Origin: Actinomycetes bacterium
GTDB taxonomy: Bacteria; Actinomycetota; Coriobacteriia; Coriobacteriales; Eggerthellaceae
Assembly: GCA_023394615.1 (NCBI GenBank)
Contig: JAEXAI010000002.1
Location: 1 to 64,000, forward strand
Direction of reading: 5' to 3'
DNA: 64,000 bases
Part shown: positions 8,799-17,402 of the stretch, piece after piece
Layout of the letters: each line of letters opens with the position of its first letter
Position numbering within the stretch: position 1 is the stretch's first letter
Program-made: the position numbers and the translations under genes
The notes under the pieces: generated by a model
What the model was told of the DNA's origin: nothing
What the model saw: the letters and a program-made list of their open reading frames with translations, nothing else
The model's database searches: none

Positions 8799-11012
8799 TT
8801 ACAGATGCATCACGCGGTCTTTGATTTCCTCGGTGCGACCTTGATTCCAGAACTGGGTACCGATATATCCACAGGTACGACGAGCGACATTGAGAGTCGT
8901 TTGGTCGCGGTTGCCGCAATGCGGGCATTCCCACACCAGTTTGCCATCGTCCTCGACGATCTTGATCTCACCGTCAAAGCCGCATGCTTGGCAGTAGTCG
9001 CTTTTCGTGTTCAATTCGGCGTACATGATGTTGTCGTAGATGTATTGCAACACGCTTACCACTGCCTGCAGGTTGTCCTGCATATCGGGTACTTCGATGT
9101 AGCTGATGGCTCCACCCGGTGACAGGCGCTGGAACTTGCTTTCGAACTTTAACTTGGTGAAGGCATCGATTTCCTCGGATACATGCACGTGATAGCTATT
9201 CGTGATGTAGCCCTTGTCGGTGATGCCTTCAATGGTGCCGAAGCGGCGCTGCAGACACTTGCTGAACTTATACGTGGTGGACTCAAGTGGCGTGCCGTAC
9301 AAGCTGAAATCGATGTTGTGCTCGGCTTTCCACTCGGCGCACTTGTCGTTCATATGCTGCATCACCTGAAGTGCAAACGGTGTAGCTTCCGGGTCGGTGT
9401 GCGATTTGCCGGTCATGAACTTCGTGCATTCGTAGAGGCCGGCGTACCCCAGCGATATGGTGGAATAGCCGCCGAACAGCAGTTTGTCGATGGTCTCGCC
9501 TTTGTCCAAGCGGGCGAGCGCGCCGTACTGCCAAAGTATCGGAGCTGCATCGGAGAGGGTTCCCAGCAGCCGATCGTGGCGGCACATGAGGGCTTTGTGG
9601 CACAGTTCCAAGCGCTCGTCGAAAATTTCCCAGAACCTATCTTTGTCTTTGTCGCTTGAAAGCGCTACATCCACCAAGTTGATGGTGCATACGCCTTGAT
9701 TGAAACGACCGTAGTATTTCGGTTTGCCCGGCTCGTAGTTTTTTGCATTGGCGATGTTGTCGAATCCATTGCCTGAGCGGTCAGGGGTCAAAAAGCTACG
9801 GCAGCCCATACAGGTGTAGCAGTCACCGTCTCCGTTGCCGTTCACTTTGTATTCCTGCATCTTCTTTTCGGAGATGTAATCGGGCACCATGCGTTTCGCC
9901 GTGCATTTGGCAGCCATTTTCGTCAGCTCGAAAAACGGCGTGCCCTCGGCGATGTTGTCTGGTTCCAACACGTAGATAAGCTTGGGGAACGCAGGGGTAA
10001 TCCATACGCCCTCTTCGTTTTTCACGCCTTGGTAGCGCTGTCGCAGCGTTTCTTCTATGATCATCGCCAAGTCGTGCTTCTCGACGTCGTTCTTCGCTTC
10101 GTTTAAGTACATGAATACGGTTACGAAAGGAGCTTGGCCATTTGTGGTCATGAGTGTGACCACCTGGTATTGTATGGTTTGCACGCCGCGACGAATCTCA
10201 TCACGCACGCGCTCTTCCACAATTTGGTCCAGCTTTTCGGCAGTGGGCTCCACGCCAATCTCATTCATTTCGGCGATAACGCTGCGGCGAATCTTTTTTC
10301 GGCTCACGTCCACAAACGGCGCCAGGTGGGCAAGCGAGATGCTCTGACCGCCGTATTGGCAGCTGGCCACCTGCGCGATTATTTGCGTGGCAATGTTGCA
10401 CGCAGTCGAGAAACTATGCGGTTTCTCGATAAGCGTGCCGCTGATGACCGTGCCGTTTTGCAGCATGTCTTCCAAGTTCACCAAATCGCAGTTGTGCATG
10501 TGCTGCACGTAGTAGTCGGAGTCGTGGAAATGAATCAAGCCGTTTTCGTGGGCCTCCACCACATCTTGGGGCAACAGCATGCGCATGGTCAAATCTTTTG
10601 AAACCTCACCGGCCATGTAGTCGCGCTGCACGGAATTCACGACGGGGTTCTTGTTGGAATTCTCCTGCTTCACTTCTTCGTTGTTGCATTCGATGAGTGA
10701 CAAGATGCGGTCATCAGTGGTGTTCGACGTGCGTTTGAAGTTCTGTACGTAGCGGTAGATGATGTACTTGCGGGCAACCTCGAAAGCGCCGAGTGCCATA
10801 ATCTGATCTTCCACCAAGTCTTGGATTTCCTCGACGGCGGGGGCATGGCCGCAGTGGTCGCACTCATCGGTGACGTTTTGGGCTGCGCTTAAAATCTGCG
10901 CTTGGGTCAGCTGGCGCTCTGTGGGAACCTCTTTGTTTGCCTTTGCAATCGCATTGATGATTTTGGTGACATCGAATGCCGCTTCTGAACCGTTGCGTTT
11001 GATTACCTTCAT
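8799..11012 (-). CDS. nrdD: Anaerobic ribonucleoside-triphosphate reductase (NrdD, formate-type)
   Basis: A 737-residue class III ribonucleotide reductase making dNTPs without oxygen. An N-terminal ATP-cone (about 1-95, beginning KVIKRNGSEAAFDVTKI) gives allosteric control. The barrel contains HMHNCDLVNLEDML. The C-terminal zinc site shows CQACG and CPHCGNRD, and the glycyl radical loop is RTCGYIG with Gly715 close to the C-terminus. This layout resembles the E. coli enzyme, which uses formate as reductant; that use is inferred here. Possible NrdR boxes lie about 185-230 bp upstream. Operon with nrdG. Confidence 0.96.
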   Translation of the reverse strand: MKVIKRNGSEAAFDVTKIINAIAKANKEVPTERQLTQAQILSAAQNVTDECDHCGHAPAVEEIQDLVEDQIMALGAFEVARKYIIYRYVQNFKRTSNTTDDRILSLIECNNEEVKQENSNKNPVVNSVQRDYMAGEVSKDLTMRMLLPQDVVEAHENGLIHFHDSDYYVQHMHNCDLVNLEDMLQNGTVISGTLIEKPHSFSTACNIATQIIAQVASCQYGGQSISLAHLAPFVDVSRKKIRRSVIAEMNEIGVEPTAEKLDQIVEERVRDEIRRGVQTIQYQVVTLMTTNGQAPFVTVFMYLNEAKNDVEKHDLAMIIEETLRQRYQGVKNEEGVWITPAFPKLIYVLEPDNIAEGTPFFELTKMAAKCTAKRMVPDYISEKKMQEYKVNGNGDGDCYTCMGCRSFLTPDRSGNGFDNIANAKNYEPGKPKYYGRFNQGVCTINLVDVALSSDKDKDRFWEIFDERLELCHKALMCRHDRLLGTLSDAAPILWQYGALARLDKGETIDKLLFGGYSTISLGYAGLYECTKFMTGKSHTDPEATPFALQVMQHMNDKCAEWKAEHNIDFSLYGTPLESTTYKFSKCLQRRFGTIEGITDKGYITNSYHVHVSEEIDAFTKLKFESKFQRLSPGGAISYIEVPDMQDNLQAVVSVLQYIYDNIMYAELNTKSDYCQACGFDGEIKIVEDDGKLVWECPHCGNRDQTTLNVARRTCGYIGTQFWNQGRTEEIKDRVMHL

Positions 11013-11195
11013 GCATTTCCCCGTTCTTTGTATACGTGTGCTTCTTTGCGGGCTGTAGGCAGAGGTTTCGATATGTCGACGCCTTTGTCCTCGCGGAACT
11101 GACCGCTTATGTTGTCTATACTGTTTTGCATCAAAACATGTTTGTATGCAACACTTGACATTTGCAAATTGCCGAATTTACGAATGGCTCTATAA

Positions 11196-11243
11196 ATAGA
11201 ACATATTGGTATTCATATTCCCGACACATACAATATATAGTAG
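11196..11243 (-). promoter_or_regulatory. Candidate tandem NrdR boxes upstream of nrdD
   Basis: The published NrdR consensus is close to ACACWATATATWGTGT. Positions 11228-11243 match at 13 of 16 bases, and 11196-11211 match at about 10 of 16, starting 32 bp apart (three helical turns), as NrdR box pairs usually are. The boxes lie in the 366-bp gap between the dehydratase-type genes and nrdD. The rest of that gap contains an AT-rich stretch with the inverted repeat TTGCAT/ATGCAA (around 11126-11151) and nothing that looks coding. Confidence 0.55.
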
Positions 11244-11378
11244 TTGAATATGATAGTGCTGAAATATCATTAAATGGCTGCGAAGGGTGGGTGAGCGGTC
11301 GCAGCGTGTTTGTGCAGGCATCGATGCGTACTTCGCAGCCAAAGCACTCGATATGGCATATGCCTTGTCGGTGCGGCC

Positions 11379-13019
11379 TTAATCCTCCAGCGCGAACAGG
11401 GCAGCGCCAATAGCCCCGCACAGTTGCGCTTGGTCGCTCACAATCAGATGCACGTTTAACTTTTCCTGGATGGAATCTACGACACCCTCGTTTTTAGCGA
11501 CTCCGCCTGTCATCATGACGCGCTCGCTCACGCCGACGCGTTTGACGAGTGACGTGGTTTTGGCGGCGACGGAACGGTTCAGCGCTGCGACGATATCGGG
11601 CAGGGCGACATTTCGCGCCACCAGCGATACCACTTCTGATTCGGCAAATACCGTGCACGTACTGGAAATGGACACCTTGTGCTTGCTGGACATGCCGGCT
11701 GTGCTCATCTGCTCAAGAGATATTCCCAGCGTGCGCGCCATCATGTCCAAAAAGCGCCCGGTCCCCGCTGCGCACTTGTCGTTCATGGCAAACGTGCGTA
11801 CGGTGCCGTCTTCATTGATGGAGATGGCTTTGCTGTCCTGGCCGCCGATATCGATAATGGTGCGTACCTCAGGGTCTAAAAAGTGCGCACCTCTCGCATG
11901 GCAGGTAATCTCGGTGATGCTGGCATCTCCGATGCCGATGGAGTCGCGACCGTAGCCGGTTGACACAGTGCGCTCTATTGCGTTGCGTGGAATGCCCGCT
12001 TCGTCGAGTGCGGCTTGCAAGCTGGCCTCGGCGCTGGCCGATGCGCTGCCTTGCGTGGGAATGACGCTTGCGGCCACAATGCGACGGGCGCGGTCCATGA
12101 TAATCACGTCGGTGGATGCCGAGCCGCTGTCAATGCCGGCAACAAGGGCGTTTTCGGTAAGCTGCATAGCAGCTCCTTTCGTGTTCGTCTCGGCAATACC
12201 TTCGGCGAAAGCTTGGATGCGCGTGCGCAGTTGTTCCTCGCCTTGTCGGGTGAAATCACTCTCGATACGTAGGCTGGGTGTGGCGCTTTGCTGCGCAATA
12301 TCGGAATACTCCCGACTGTAGTAGTCGCAGAAGCGCACGGTGTGGTAAATGATGCCGCGCAGATGCGGATCATCGAGTATGCGCGCGCGTCGAGATGTAT
12401 CGGCCATGCGCCCACAGGGCACTTGCTCCAACAGCGCCGCTGCGTATGCATGCAGAAAACCATGTTCGGTGTCGAATTCGGAAGAAAGCGATACATCGCG
12501 CAGCCCCAAGCAGGTCAGGTTTCGTGCAGGAAGCGGCAACTCATCGGAGATCATATGCATGAGCTGCGTGTTCGCGCGGGTGCCCATAACGCCGATATAG
12601 GGTTGGTCATTTATGGCTGCAGGGTGAAACGCTTGTTTGCAGGCGTCGAGGTCAAAGGTGCGCCCGCAATAGGCGCCGTAAGCCTCCATCAGATCGGCAA
12701 GGCTTTGGGCGAAGCGATCTTGCGCGCAGGCATCGTTGCAATGCGGCAGGTCCAGGAGGTAGACGAATTTACAGGTGCCAAGCTCTTTGATCACTTCGTA
12801 CACGCGTCGTGTGGTGTCGCAGCAATTAACCATCACCAATTCATCGACATTGCCTAAAAGCACGTTCTGCACAATGGTCTTGCCAAATCCGCAGATATTG
12901 GGGTGAACCACGGTTTCTGCTTGCTCGAAGCTCTCGGGAGCATCGTCGAGAGGCATGCATGAAACACCGAATCCCGCAAAAAGCTCGGTTGGCACATACT
13001 TACAGGTGTAATAGATCAT
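11379..13019 (-). CDS. Fusion of HgdB-like half-subunit with BadF/HgdC-type ATPase activase
   Basis: A 546-residue protein in two parts. Residues 1 to about 255 resemble part of a 2-hydroxyacyl-CoA dehydratase subunit, with cysteines in HPNICGFGK and MVNCCDTTRR. Residues about 285-546 are a BadF/HgdC-type activase: ATP motifs AGIDSGSASTDVIIMD and IDIGGQDSKAI, and the two [4Fe-4S] ligands in NDKCAAGTGRF and SSTCTVFAESE. Such activases use ATP to send a low-potential electron to an iron-sulfur dehydratase or double-cubane protein. Activase and dehydratase domains are normally separate proteins. It overlaps the upstream gene by 4 bp (ATGA), so the two are co-translated. Substrate unknown; a double-cubane reductase is an alternative to a dehydratase. 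Confidence 0.85.
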   Translation of the reverse strand: MIYYTCKYVPTELFAGFGVSCMPLDDAPESFEQAETVVHPNICGFGKTIVQNVLLGNVDELVMVNCCDTTRRVYEVIKELGTCKFVYLLDLPHCNDACAQDRFAQSLADLMEAYGAYCGRTFDLDACKQAFHPAAINDQPYIGVMGTRANTQLMHMISDELPLPARNLTCLGLRDVSLSSEFDTEHGFLHAYAAALLEQVPCGRMADTSRRARILDDPHLRGIIYHTVRFCDYYSREYSDIAQQSATPSLRIESDFTRQGEEQLRTRIQAFAEGIAETNTKGAAMQLTENALVAGIDSGSASTDVIIMDRARRIVAASVIPTQGSASASAEASLQAALDEAGIPRNAIERTVSTGYGRDSIGIGDASITEITCHARGAHFLDPEVRTIIDIGGQDSKAISINEDGTVRTFAMNDKCAAGTGRFLDMMARTLGISLEQMSTAGMSSKHKVSISSTCTVFAESEVVSLVARNVALPDIVAALNRSVAAKTTSLVKRVGVSERVMMTGGVAKNEGVVDSIQEKLNVHLIVSDQAQLCGAIGAALFALED

Positions 13020-14296
13020 GCGCAGACCTCGCGTTTTGACTCGAGCATTTCCAAAAAGGCATCGAGGCGAGTCGCCGCCTGTCCGACCGGCGTGTTCGAG
13101 CGGTCGCAGCCATCGCCGTCAAGTACCAAACAGGGTACTCCCGCCTCTTCCAAATCATGCGATATCAGTCCCGCACCGCCTAGCGTGGCTTTGCAGCCCC
13201 AATGAGCGAACAGCACTACTCCATCTGCATTTGTGCGTTTCACTAGATCTAATGCACGTTGCTGTCGCAAGTCAACGCTTCCGTTGTAAGCACAGCACAC
13301 GAGTCTGCGCGCCATGGTTTCGAAGGGGTGGTCCGGATCGAAGTCGACGGTGAACGAATCAGTGGCCAGGTCGCATGCGGTCACAAAAGCCCTATCGGTG
13401 AAACTCAGGTCATCCACGACTGGCTCCAGCATGTTGGGAATCAGATGCATCCATACTATGCGGATGCCGTCGCTAAGGGGCGCGTCGGCGATTTCCGCTT
13501 CGAGCATTTCAGCGAACCTTTCGGATTCCGGTGTTCCCAAAAGCAGGTGGTTCACCAGTACCGCATACATCTCGCTGGTCATATCGCTGGGCAAACGGCG
13601 GGTACGTTGCGCATCGAGGAAACGATTGTAAGAAGCGGCCGTGCGCGCATCTGCGGCAACGCGTGCCGACAATGCGGCGTCGCTAATCTGGCGTCCGGTC
13701 ACCTCTTCCACAAATGCGCACATGCGCCGCATCTGGTCGGCCACGTAAGAGATGGACTCTTCCGAGCGCTCATAGGGCACGTCGATAAAAAACGTGGGCA
13801 GATCGAAGCGCTTCTGGATGTGCGGGAAAGTAATCATGTTGCCATCACATGCCAAGTTGGTGTAGACGGAGAAGGCCGGCTTGGGAGCTAATCCGCATTC
13901 CAGCGCGCCTAAAAAGGTGCGATGATAACTGCAAAGGGTTTCGGGGAATCCTGCGTCTGCAGCGATGCGCAGGAAATCCTGCTCGCATTGCGTGCCCGCC
14001 AAAAAGGCCGAGAGCGTTTCCACCGAATACGGCGTGATGCCTGCCACATGCAGCGGTTCGCAGGGGACGAACAGGCTCACGGCCGCCGCGTCATCTGGAT
14101 GTTTCAGTGCGCTGCGGACTTCATCCATCACCAGACGGGCGACGTATTGACGAGAAGGCGGTAAGCGCTTGTCGGGATTTGCCCCCAGCATAAAGCGCTG
14201 GGCGGCATAACCGGTTAGCAGCAGTTTGCGTGCGCCCTCTGCATTTTCAGGTGCTTTTTTGCCGACGATCCCGCCGAATGTTTTCACGATGTCCAT
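13016..14296 (-). CDS. 2-hydroxyacyl-CoA dehydratase / double-cubane family subunit
   Basis: About 426 residues of the HgdA/HgdB/FldB-like family of iron-sulfur proteins. Candidate cluster cysteines occur in CSYHRTFLGALECG, TNLACDGNM and FAHWGCKATLGG; the C-terminus GDGCDRSNTP is also family-like. Partner of the downstream activase fusion, with which it overlaps by 4 bp. ATG 14296 (starting MDIVKTFGGIVG) is preferred: a minus-strand -10 at 14372-14367 would start RNA near 14360, downstream of the alternative in-frame TTG at 14362. The ribosome site is weak. Possible roles are syn-elimination of water from a hydroxyacyl-CoA in amino acid fermentation, or a low-potential reductase. Confidence 0.83.
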   Translation of the reverse strand: MDIVKTFGGIVGKKAPENAEGARKLLLTGYAAQRFMLGANPDKRLPPSRQYVARLVMDEVRSALKHPDDAAAVSLFVPCEPLHVAGITPYSVETLSAFLAGTQCEQDFLRIAADAGFPETLCSYHRTFLGALECGLAPKPAFSVYTNLACDGNMITFPHIQKRFDLPTFFIDVPYERSEESISYVADQMRRMCAFVEEVTGRQISDAALSARVAADARTAASYNRFLDAQRTRRLPSDMTSEMYAVLVNHLLLGTPESERFAEMLEAEIADAPLSDGIRIVWMHLIPNMLEPVVDDLSFTDRAFVTACDLATDSFTVDFDPDHPFETMARRLVCCAYNGSVDLRQQRALDLVKRTNADGVVLFAHWGCKATLGGAGLISHDLEEAGVPCLVLDGDGCDRSNTPVGQAATRLDAFLEMLESKREVCA

Positions 14297-14366
14297 TGTA
14301 TAAAGCTTACTCTTTACTTCATTGGTGTTTGCGCTCTGAGTGTGTAGCGTAGTGCTTTGCAATGGG

Positions 14367-14372
14367 TATAAT
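14367..14372. promoter_or_regulatory. Candidate -10 box shared by divergent genes
   Basis: GGGTATAATACC: TATAAT reads on the plus strand toward the PAP2 gene, and ATTATA/TATTAT on the minus strand toward the dehydratase-type gene. No strong -35 hexamers are evident. Confidence 0.4.
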
Positions 14373-14437
14373 ACCAGTCACTGATTCAAGGGATTCGCGC
14401 TTTCATACATTGCGCATTGTCTGATAAGGGGCAGGAT

Positions 14438-14968
14438 ATGGATTTTGACATATTATATGCAATTCAGAACAACATGAATTCCGATGTCTTGAATGTCATT
14501 ATGCCTGCAATCACGGAGTTGGGCAATCTCGGTTTCATTTGGATAGCGCTCGGCGTCGCTCTTTTGATAAGCAAGCGATTTAGAACATGGGGCATTGTGC
14601 TTCTGCTCGCCCTCTTGGTGACTTTCGTGTTGGGGAACCTAGTGTTGAAGCCGCTCGTCGCGCGGCCGCGACCGTTTCTGCAAGATACGACCTACCAACT
14701 TTTGATAACGCCTCCGAGCGGATGGTCGTTTCCGTCAGGGCATTCGTCTTCGTCGGCCGCTGCAGCTACGGTGGTATGCTTCATGCCCGTGAAAAAGCGC
14801 TGGAAGATTCTCGTGTGTGCACTCGCCGTTGCGATAGCGTTCTCGAGGCTGTACCTGTTCGTTCATTTCCCTCTGGATGTGGCGTGCGGCATCGGATTGG
14901 GTGTTGTCTGCGCGCTGTGCGTGGTAGCCTTGACGAAGCGCTTTTTCCCAGACGATTTCGGAGCATAA
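14438..14968 (+). CDS. PAP2-family membrane phosphatase
   Basis: A 176-residue integral membrane protein with all three PAP2 signature motifs: KPLVARPRP, then PSGHSSSSAA, then SRLYLFVHFPLDV. Members dephosphorylate lipid phosphates such as undecaprenyl pyrophosphate or phosphatidylglycerol phosphate; the substrate here is not evident. About five hydrophobic helices are seen. ATG 14438 follows AAGGGG with 6-nt spacing; an in-frame TTG at 14417 is upstream of that site. The 3' end overlaps the convergent glycosylase gene by 106 bp. Confidence 0.92.
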   Translation: MDFDILYAIQNNMNSDVLNVIMPAITELGNLGFIWIALGVALLISKRFRTWGIVLLLALLVTFVLGNLVLKPLVARPRPFLQDTTYQLLITPPSGWSFPSGHSSSSAAAATVVCFMPVKKRWKILVCALAVAIAFSRLYLFVHFPLDVACGIGLGVVCALCVVALTKRFFPDDFGA

Positions 14969-15615
14969 TCGCGCATGCCGGGCACGGTTCCGCTGGCAAC
15001 TGCCCACAAATACAAGCTGGCCACCGAACAATACGGGCTGAATCTGCGACGATAGCGCTCGAACAGCTCTGTGCTGATACGTCTGTGATGGTAGACCATG
15101 CGAAGTCCGCGTTGTATGGCCAAATCATCGAAAGCGAACACATTGGGACGCTGCATACAGAAAAGCATAATCATCTCTGCTGTCCACGTGCCGATGCCCT
15201 TCAGCGCCGACAGCTGCCGGATGATTTCAGCATCGTCTTGTTCCCGCATGTCGGCCAGATTGAATCTGCCGTCGGAGACCTGCTGGGCGAAGTCCAAGAT
15301 GTAGCCGGCTTTGCGGTAAGTGATACCGAGCGACTGCAGCGAATCGATGCTTTGAGAGGCAACCGTTTCGGGTCTGATGGTTGCATACTCGGCACCATCG
15401 TTCCCGTATTCGTCAAGGAAGCGATTCCATATGGTGGCCTGCGCCTTCGTTGATATCTGTTGGCCGATTATGTGGTGGATGACCGATGCGAACAAGTCGG
15501 AATCCACTTGGCGGTAGATGTGCCCAACCGAATCGATGACCTCGCCCAGCTTCGCATCGCGGCCTTTCAGATAATCGGTTTCGACGTGCCCGTACTCGAA
15601 GAATTGCTGCGTCAC
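14863..15615 (-). CDS. DNA-3-methyladenine glycosylase II (AlkA-like, HhH-GPD)
   Basis: A 250-residue base-excision repair glycosylase. It shows SVIHHIIGQQISTKAQATIW, the helix-hairpin-helix LKGIGTWTAEMIML and the catalytic-Asp segment NVFAFDDLAIQRG, as in the AlkA/MAG group removing alkylated bases. The start is GTG 15615 with GAGAGAGG upstream. The last about 35 residues (Ser/Thr/Lys-rich) are encoded opposite the end of the PAP2 gene, an unusually long convergent overlap. Monocistronic. Confidence 0.9.
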   Translation of the reverse strand: MTQQFFEYGHVETDYLKGRDAKLGEVIDSVGHIYRQVDSDLFASVIHHIIGQQISTKAQATIWNRFLDEYGNDGAEYATIRPETVASQSIDSLQSLGITYRKAGYILDFAQQVSDGRFNLADMREQDDAEIIRQLSALKGIGTWTAEMIMLFCMQRPNVFAFDDLAIQRGLRMVYHHRRISTELFERYRRRFSPYCSVASLYLWAVASGTVPGMRDYAPKSSGKKRFVKATTHSAQTTPNPMPHATSRGK

Positions 15616-15741
15616 GGATTGACCTCTCTCTTTGAGCGTTCGCCTTATAATACAGGTATTGGATTCATTTCCGAAACTCCTTTGAGAGATTCAGCTTATC
15701 GAGACTGTTAGATTTCGGTTTCACAGCCGAGATTCACATTT

Positions 15742-15892
15742 TTGTCAATCAGACCCGCTATGTGCGATTTGAGAGCAATCCGTTCTTCGGCAGAATTCCG
15801 CCACCTGCGCAAACGCCAATCATCGCCTTCCGGCATTGCGGAAAAGCTGGGATTTGCTGGTAAAAATCGCACATAGCGGGTCTGATTGACAA
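15742..15892. repeat. 151-bp palindromic element with perfect 29-bp inverted repeats
   Basis: TTGTCAATCAGACCCGCTAT... (15742-15770) is repeated exactly in inverse at 15864-15892, enclosing 93 bp that contain a smaller nested inverted repeat TTCCGC/GCGGAA (15796-15801, 15838-15843). No coding signature is seen. It sits right before the truncated ABC ATPase. It could be a MITE-like non-autonomous element or a scar of one. The flanks 15616-15741 and 15893-15952 contain only a TATAAT-like box near 15645-15650. Confidence 0.85.
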
Positions 15893-15952
15893 TTCCTGTT
15901 TTGCCAATCGTCGATGAGCGATTTTCCTCTGGAAAGTTGAGAATCGCTCTAG

Positions 15953-16534
15953 GTTCATCGATCGATCAGCCGCGCCGGTTTGCCCGCGTTTAACGGCTAC
16001 ATTGCTGCATTCGAGCTGCCACAGGGCAAAAAGGTCGAGGAGCTCTCCCGCGGCATGGGCATGAAACTGATGCTGGCGTGCGCGCTTTCCCATAACGCCG
16101 ATTTGTTGATACTGGATGAGGCGACCGCTGGGCTGGATCCGCTGGCTCGTGAGGAGATGCTGGATATCGTACGTGGCTTCATGGGCGACGGTGCCGGGAA
16201 AGGTGTCCTCATGTCAAGCCATATCACAAGTGATTTGGAAAAAACAGCCGATTTAATCGTCTGCATCGATGAGGGTCGCATCCTCTTTTCGGTGGAAAAA
16301 GACACTATTACCGAATTGGCGGGCATTGTGCGCTGTACGTCCGCTCAGGTTTTTGAAATTGTCGAGAGCGATTATTTCGAAGCGGGGTCGATGCGCATCA
16401 AACGCAATGCTTACGGCTGCGATGTGCTGGTGCCCGACCGTTCGGCTTTCATGGACAGGTTTGCAGGCGTCGCGGTTGATAGGGCGAGTATCGATGAGTA
16501 CATGATGTTGCAGTTGGAAGGGGAGAGACGATGA
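15953..16534 (+). pseudogene. 5'-truncated ABC transporter ATP-binding protein
   Basis: The open frame begins only after TAG at 15950-15952, already inside an ABC ATPase. Present are the signature VEELSRGMGMKLMLA, Walker B LLILDEATAGLDP and the H-loop region MSSHITSD. Missing is everything before it, including Walker A and the Q-loop. The first possible start (TTG 15980) has no ribosome site. Without Walker A it cannot bind ATP normally, so I call it a pseudogene. The 3' end overlaps the permease by 4 bp (ATGA), a relic of an intact operon. Confidence 0.82.
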
Positions 16535-17232
16535 AGGCGATGATTGCAAGCGATCTTATCAGCTTGAAGGGGTCGGTAAAATCTGTGGCACTCACAGCAC
16601 TGGTAGTGGCTGCGGTGATTGTGGCGAGCCTGGGAAACATCGCGGCTGTAGCATCCACGGTAGCAGCCTGCATGAGCATTTCGCTGTTCTACAACCTGTT
16701 GGCGCAAGATGAGACGAATGATTGGCAGGCATATCGCTTGACGCTGCCGATTTCGCGAAAGCAGGTTGTGAGCGGGCGCTATGCATCAAGTGCGCTGTTA
16801 TGCGCGGCGTCTGCGATAGTAGGTTTCGTGGCAGCTCTAATTGCCTGGGGCGTTCTGCTGTGTTTTAAAGGAACTGACTTTGCGGCCAGTGCTTTACAAG
16901 GAGCAGATATAGCAACGTGCGCTGTGACGGCGGTTGTGGGATTTGCCATATCACTTTTAATAGTAGTAGCGACGACGCCCCTGGCCATGAAAAGCGGTTT
17001 GACAAAAGCCGTGCGTTACCTGCCTCTGGTGATGGTAGTACTGGTGTTTTTGCTGATGATTGCATGGAATATGGCCGGAGCCACAAAAGCGGTCAGCGAC
17101 GGATTCCTCATCTGGGCTAGCAGCGATACGGGTGTTGCGATTCTGGTCGCGCTTGGTTTGATTCTGTCTGTGCTCTTGTATGCGCTATCATGGTGGATAT
17201 CGGCGCAGTTCTATGCGAGGCGGGAGTTTTAG
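16531..17232 (+). CDS. ABC-2 type permease-like membrane protein
   Basis: A 233-residue protein with about six hydrophobic helices, resembling small ABC-2 permeases: a cytoplasmic N-terminus, paired helices, then DETNDWQAYRLTLPISRKQVV, the usual loop before the third helix. It was evidently the membrane partner of the ATPase encoded just upstream, which is now truncated, so the transporter is probably inactive unless another ATPase substitutes. Its own frame is intact. Confidence 0.82.
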   Translation: MKAMIASDLISLKGSVKSVALTALVVAAVIVASLGNIAAVASTVAACMSISLFYNLLAQDETNDWQAYRLTLPISRKQVVSGRYASSALLCAASAIVGFVAALIAWGVLLCFKGTDFAASALQGADIATCAVTAVVGFAISLLIVVATTPLAMKSGLTKAVRYLPLVMVVLVFLLMIAWNMAGATKAVSDGFLIWASSDTGVAILVALGLILSVLLYALSWWISAQFYARREF

Positions 17233-17274
17233 GAGCCTCATCGGTGTGACGGAGTTCGAAATAAAGGAGACCGT

Positions 17275-17373
17275 ATGCCTTTTGACTATAAAAGGGAATA
17301 CAAAGGATCCTACTTGCCGCCGTTCACGCTCGGAATTGTCGACGCGCCAAAGAAGATGAAGACGACCAGATGA
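17275..17373 (+). pseudogene. N-terminal remnant of a GyrI-like protein
   Basis: A 32-codon frame behind a good ribosome site (AAAGGAGA) begins MPFDYKREYKGSYLPP and GIVDAPKKM, which closely resembles the first residues of GyrI-like small-molecule-binding proteins of about 150-210 residues. The frame then stops at 17371-17373. Nothing recognisable of the rest remains. It is probably a decayed gene, although a translated micropeptide cannot be excluded. It lies between the orphan permease and the aldolase. Confidence 0.5.
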
Positions 17374-17402
17374 CACCCGATTCGGGTAGTAGGGAGCAGC
17401 AC

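Noticed and set aside
14587..15453. Long open frame (288 codons) on the plus strand across the PAP2 and glycosylase genes
   Set aside because: It overlaps two genes with clear family motifs, and its translation is Arg/Cys/Ser-rich with no recognisable domain.
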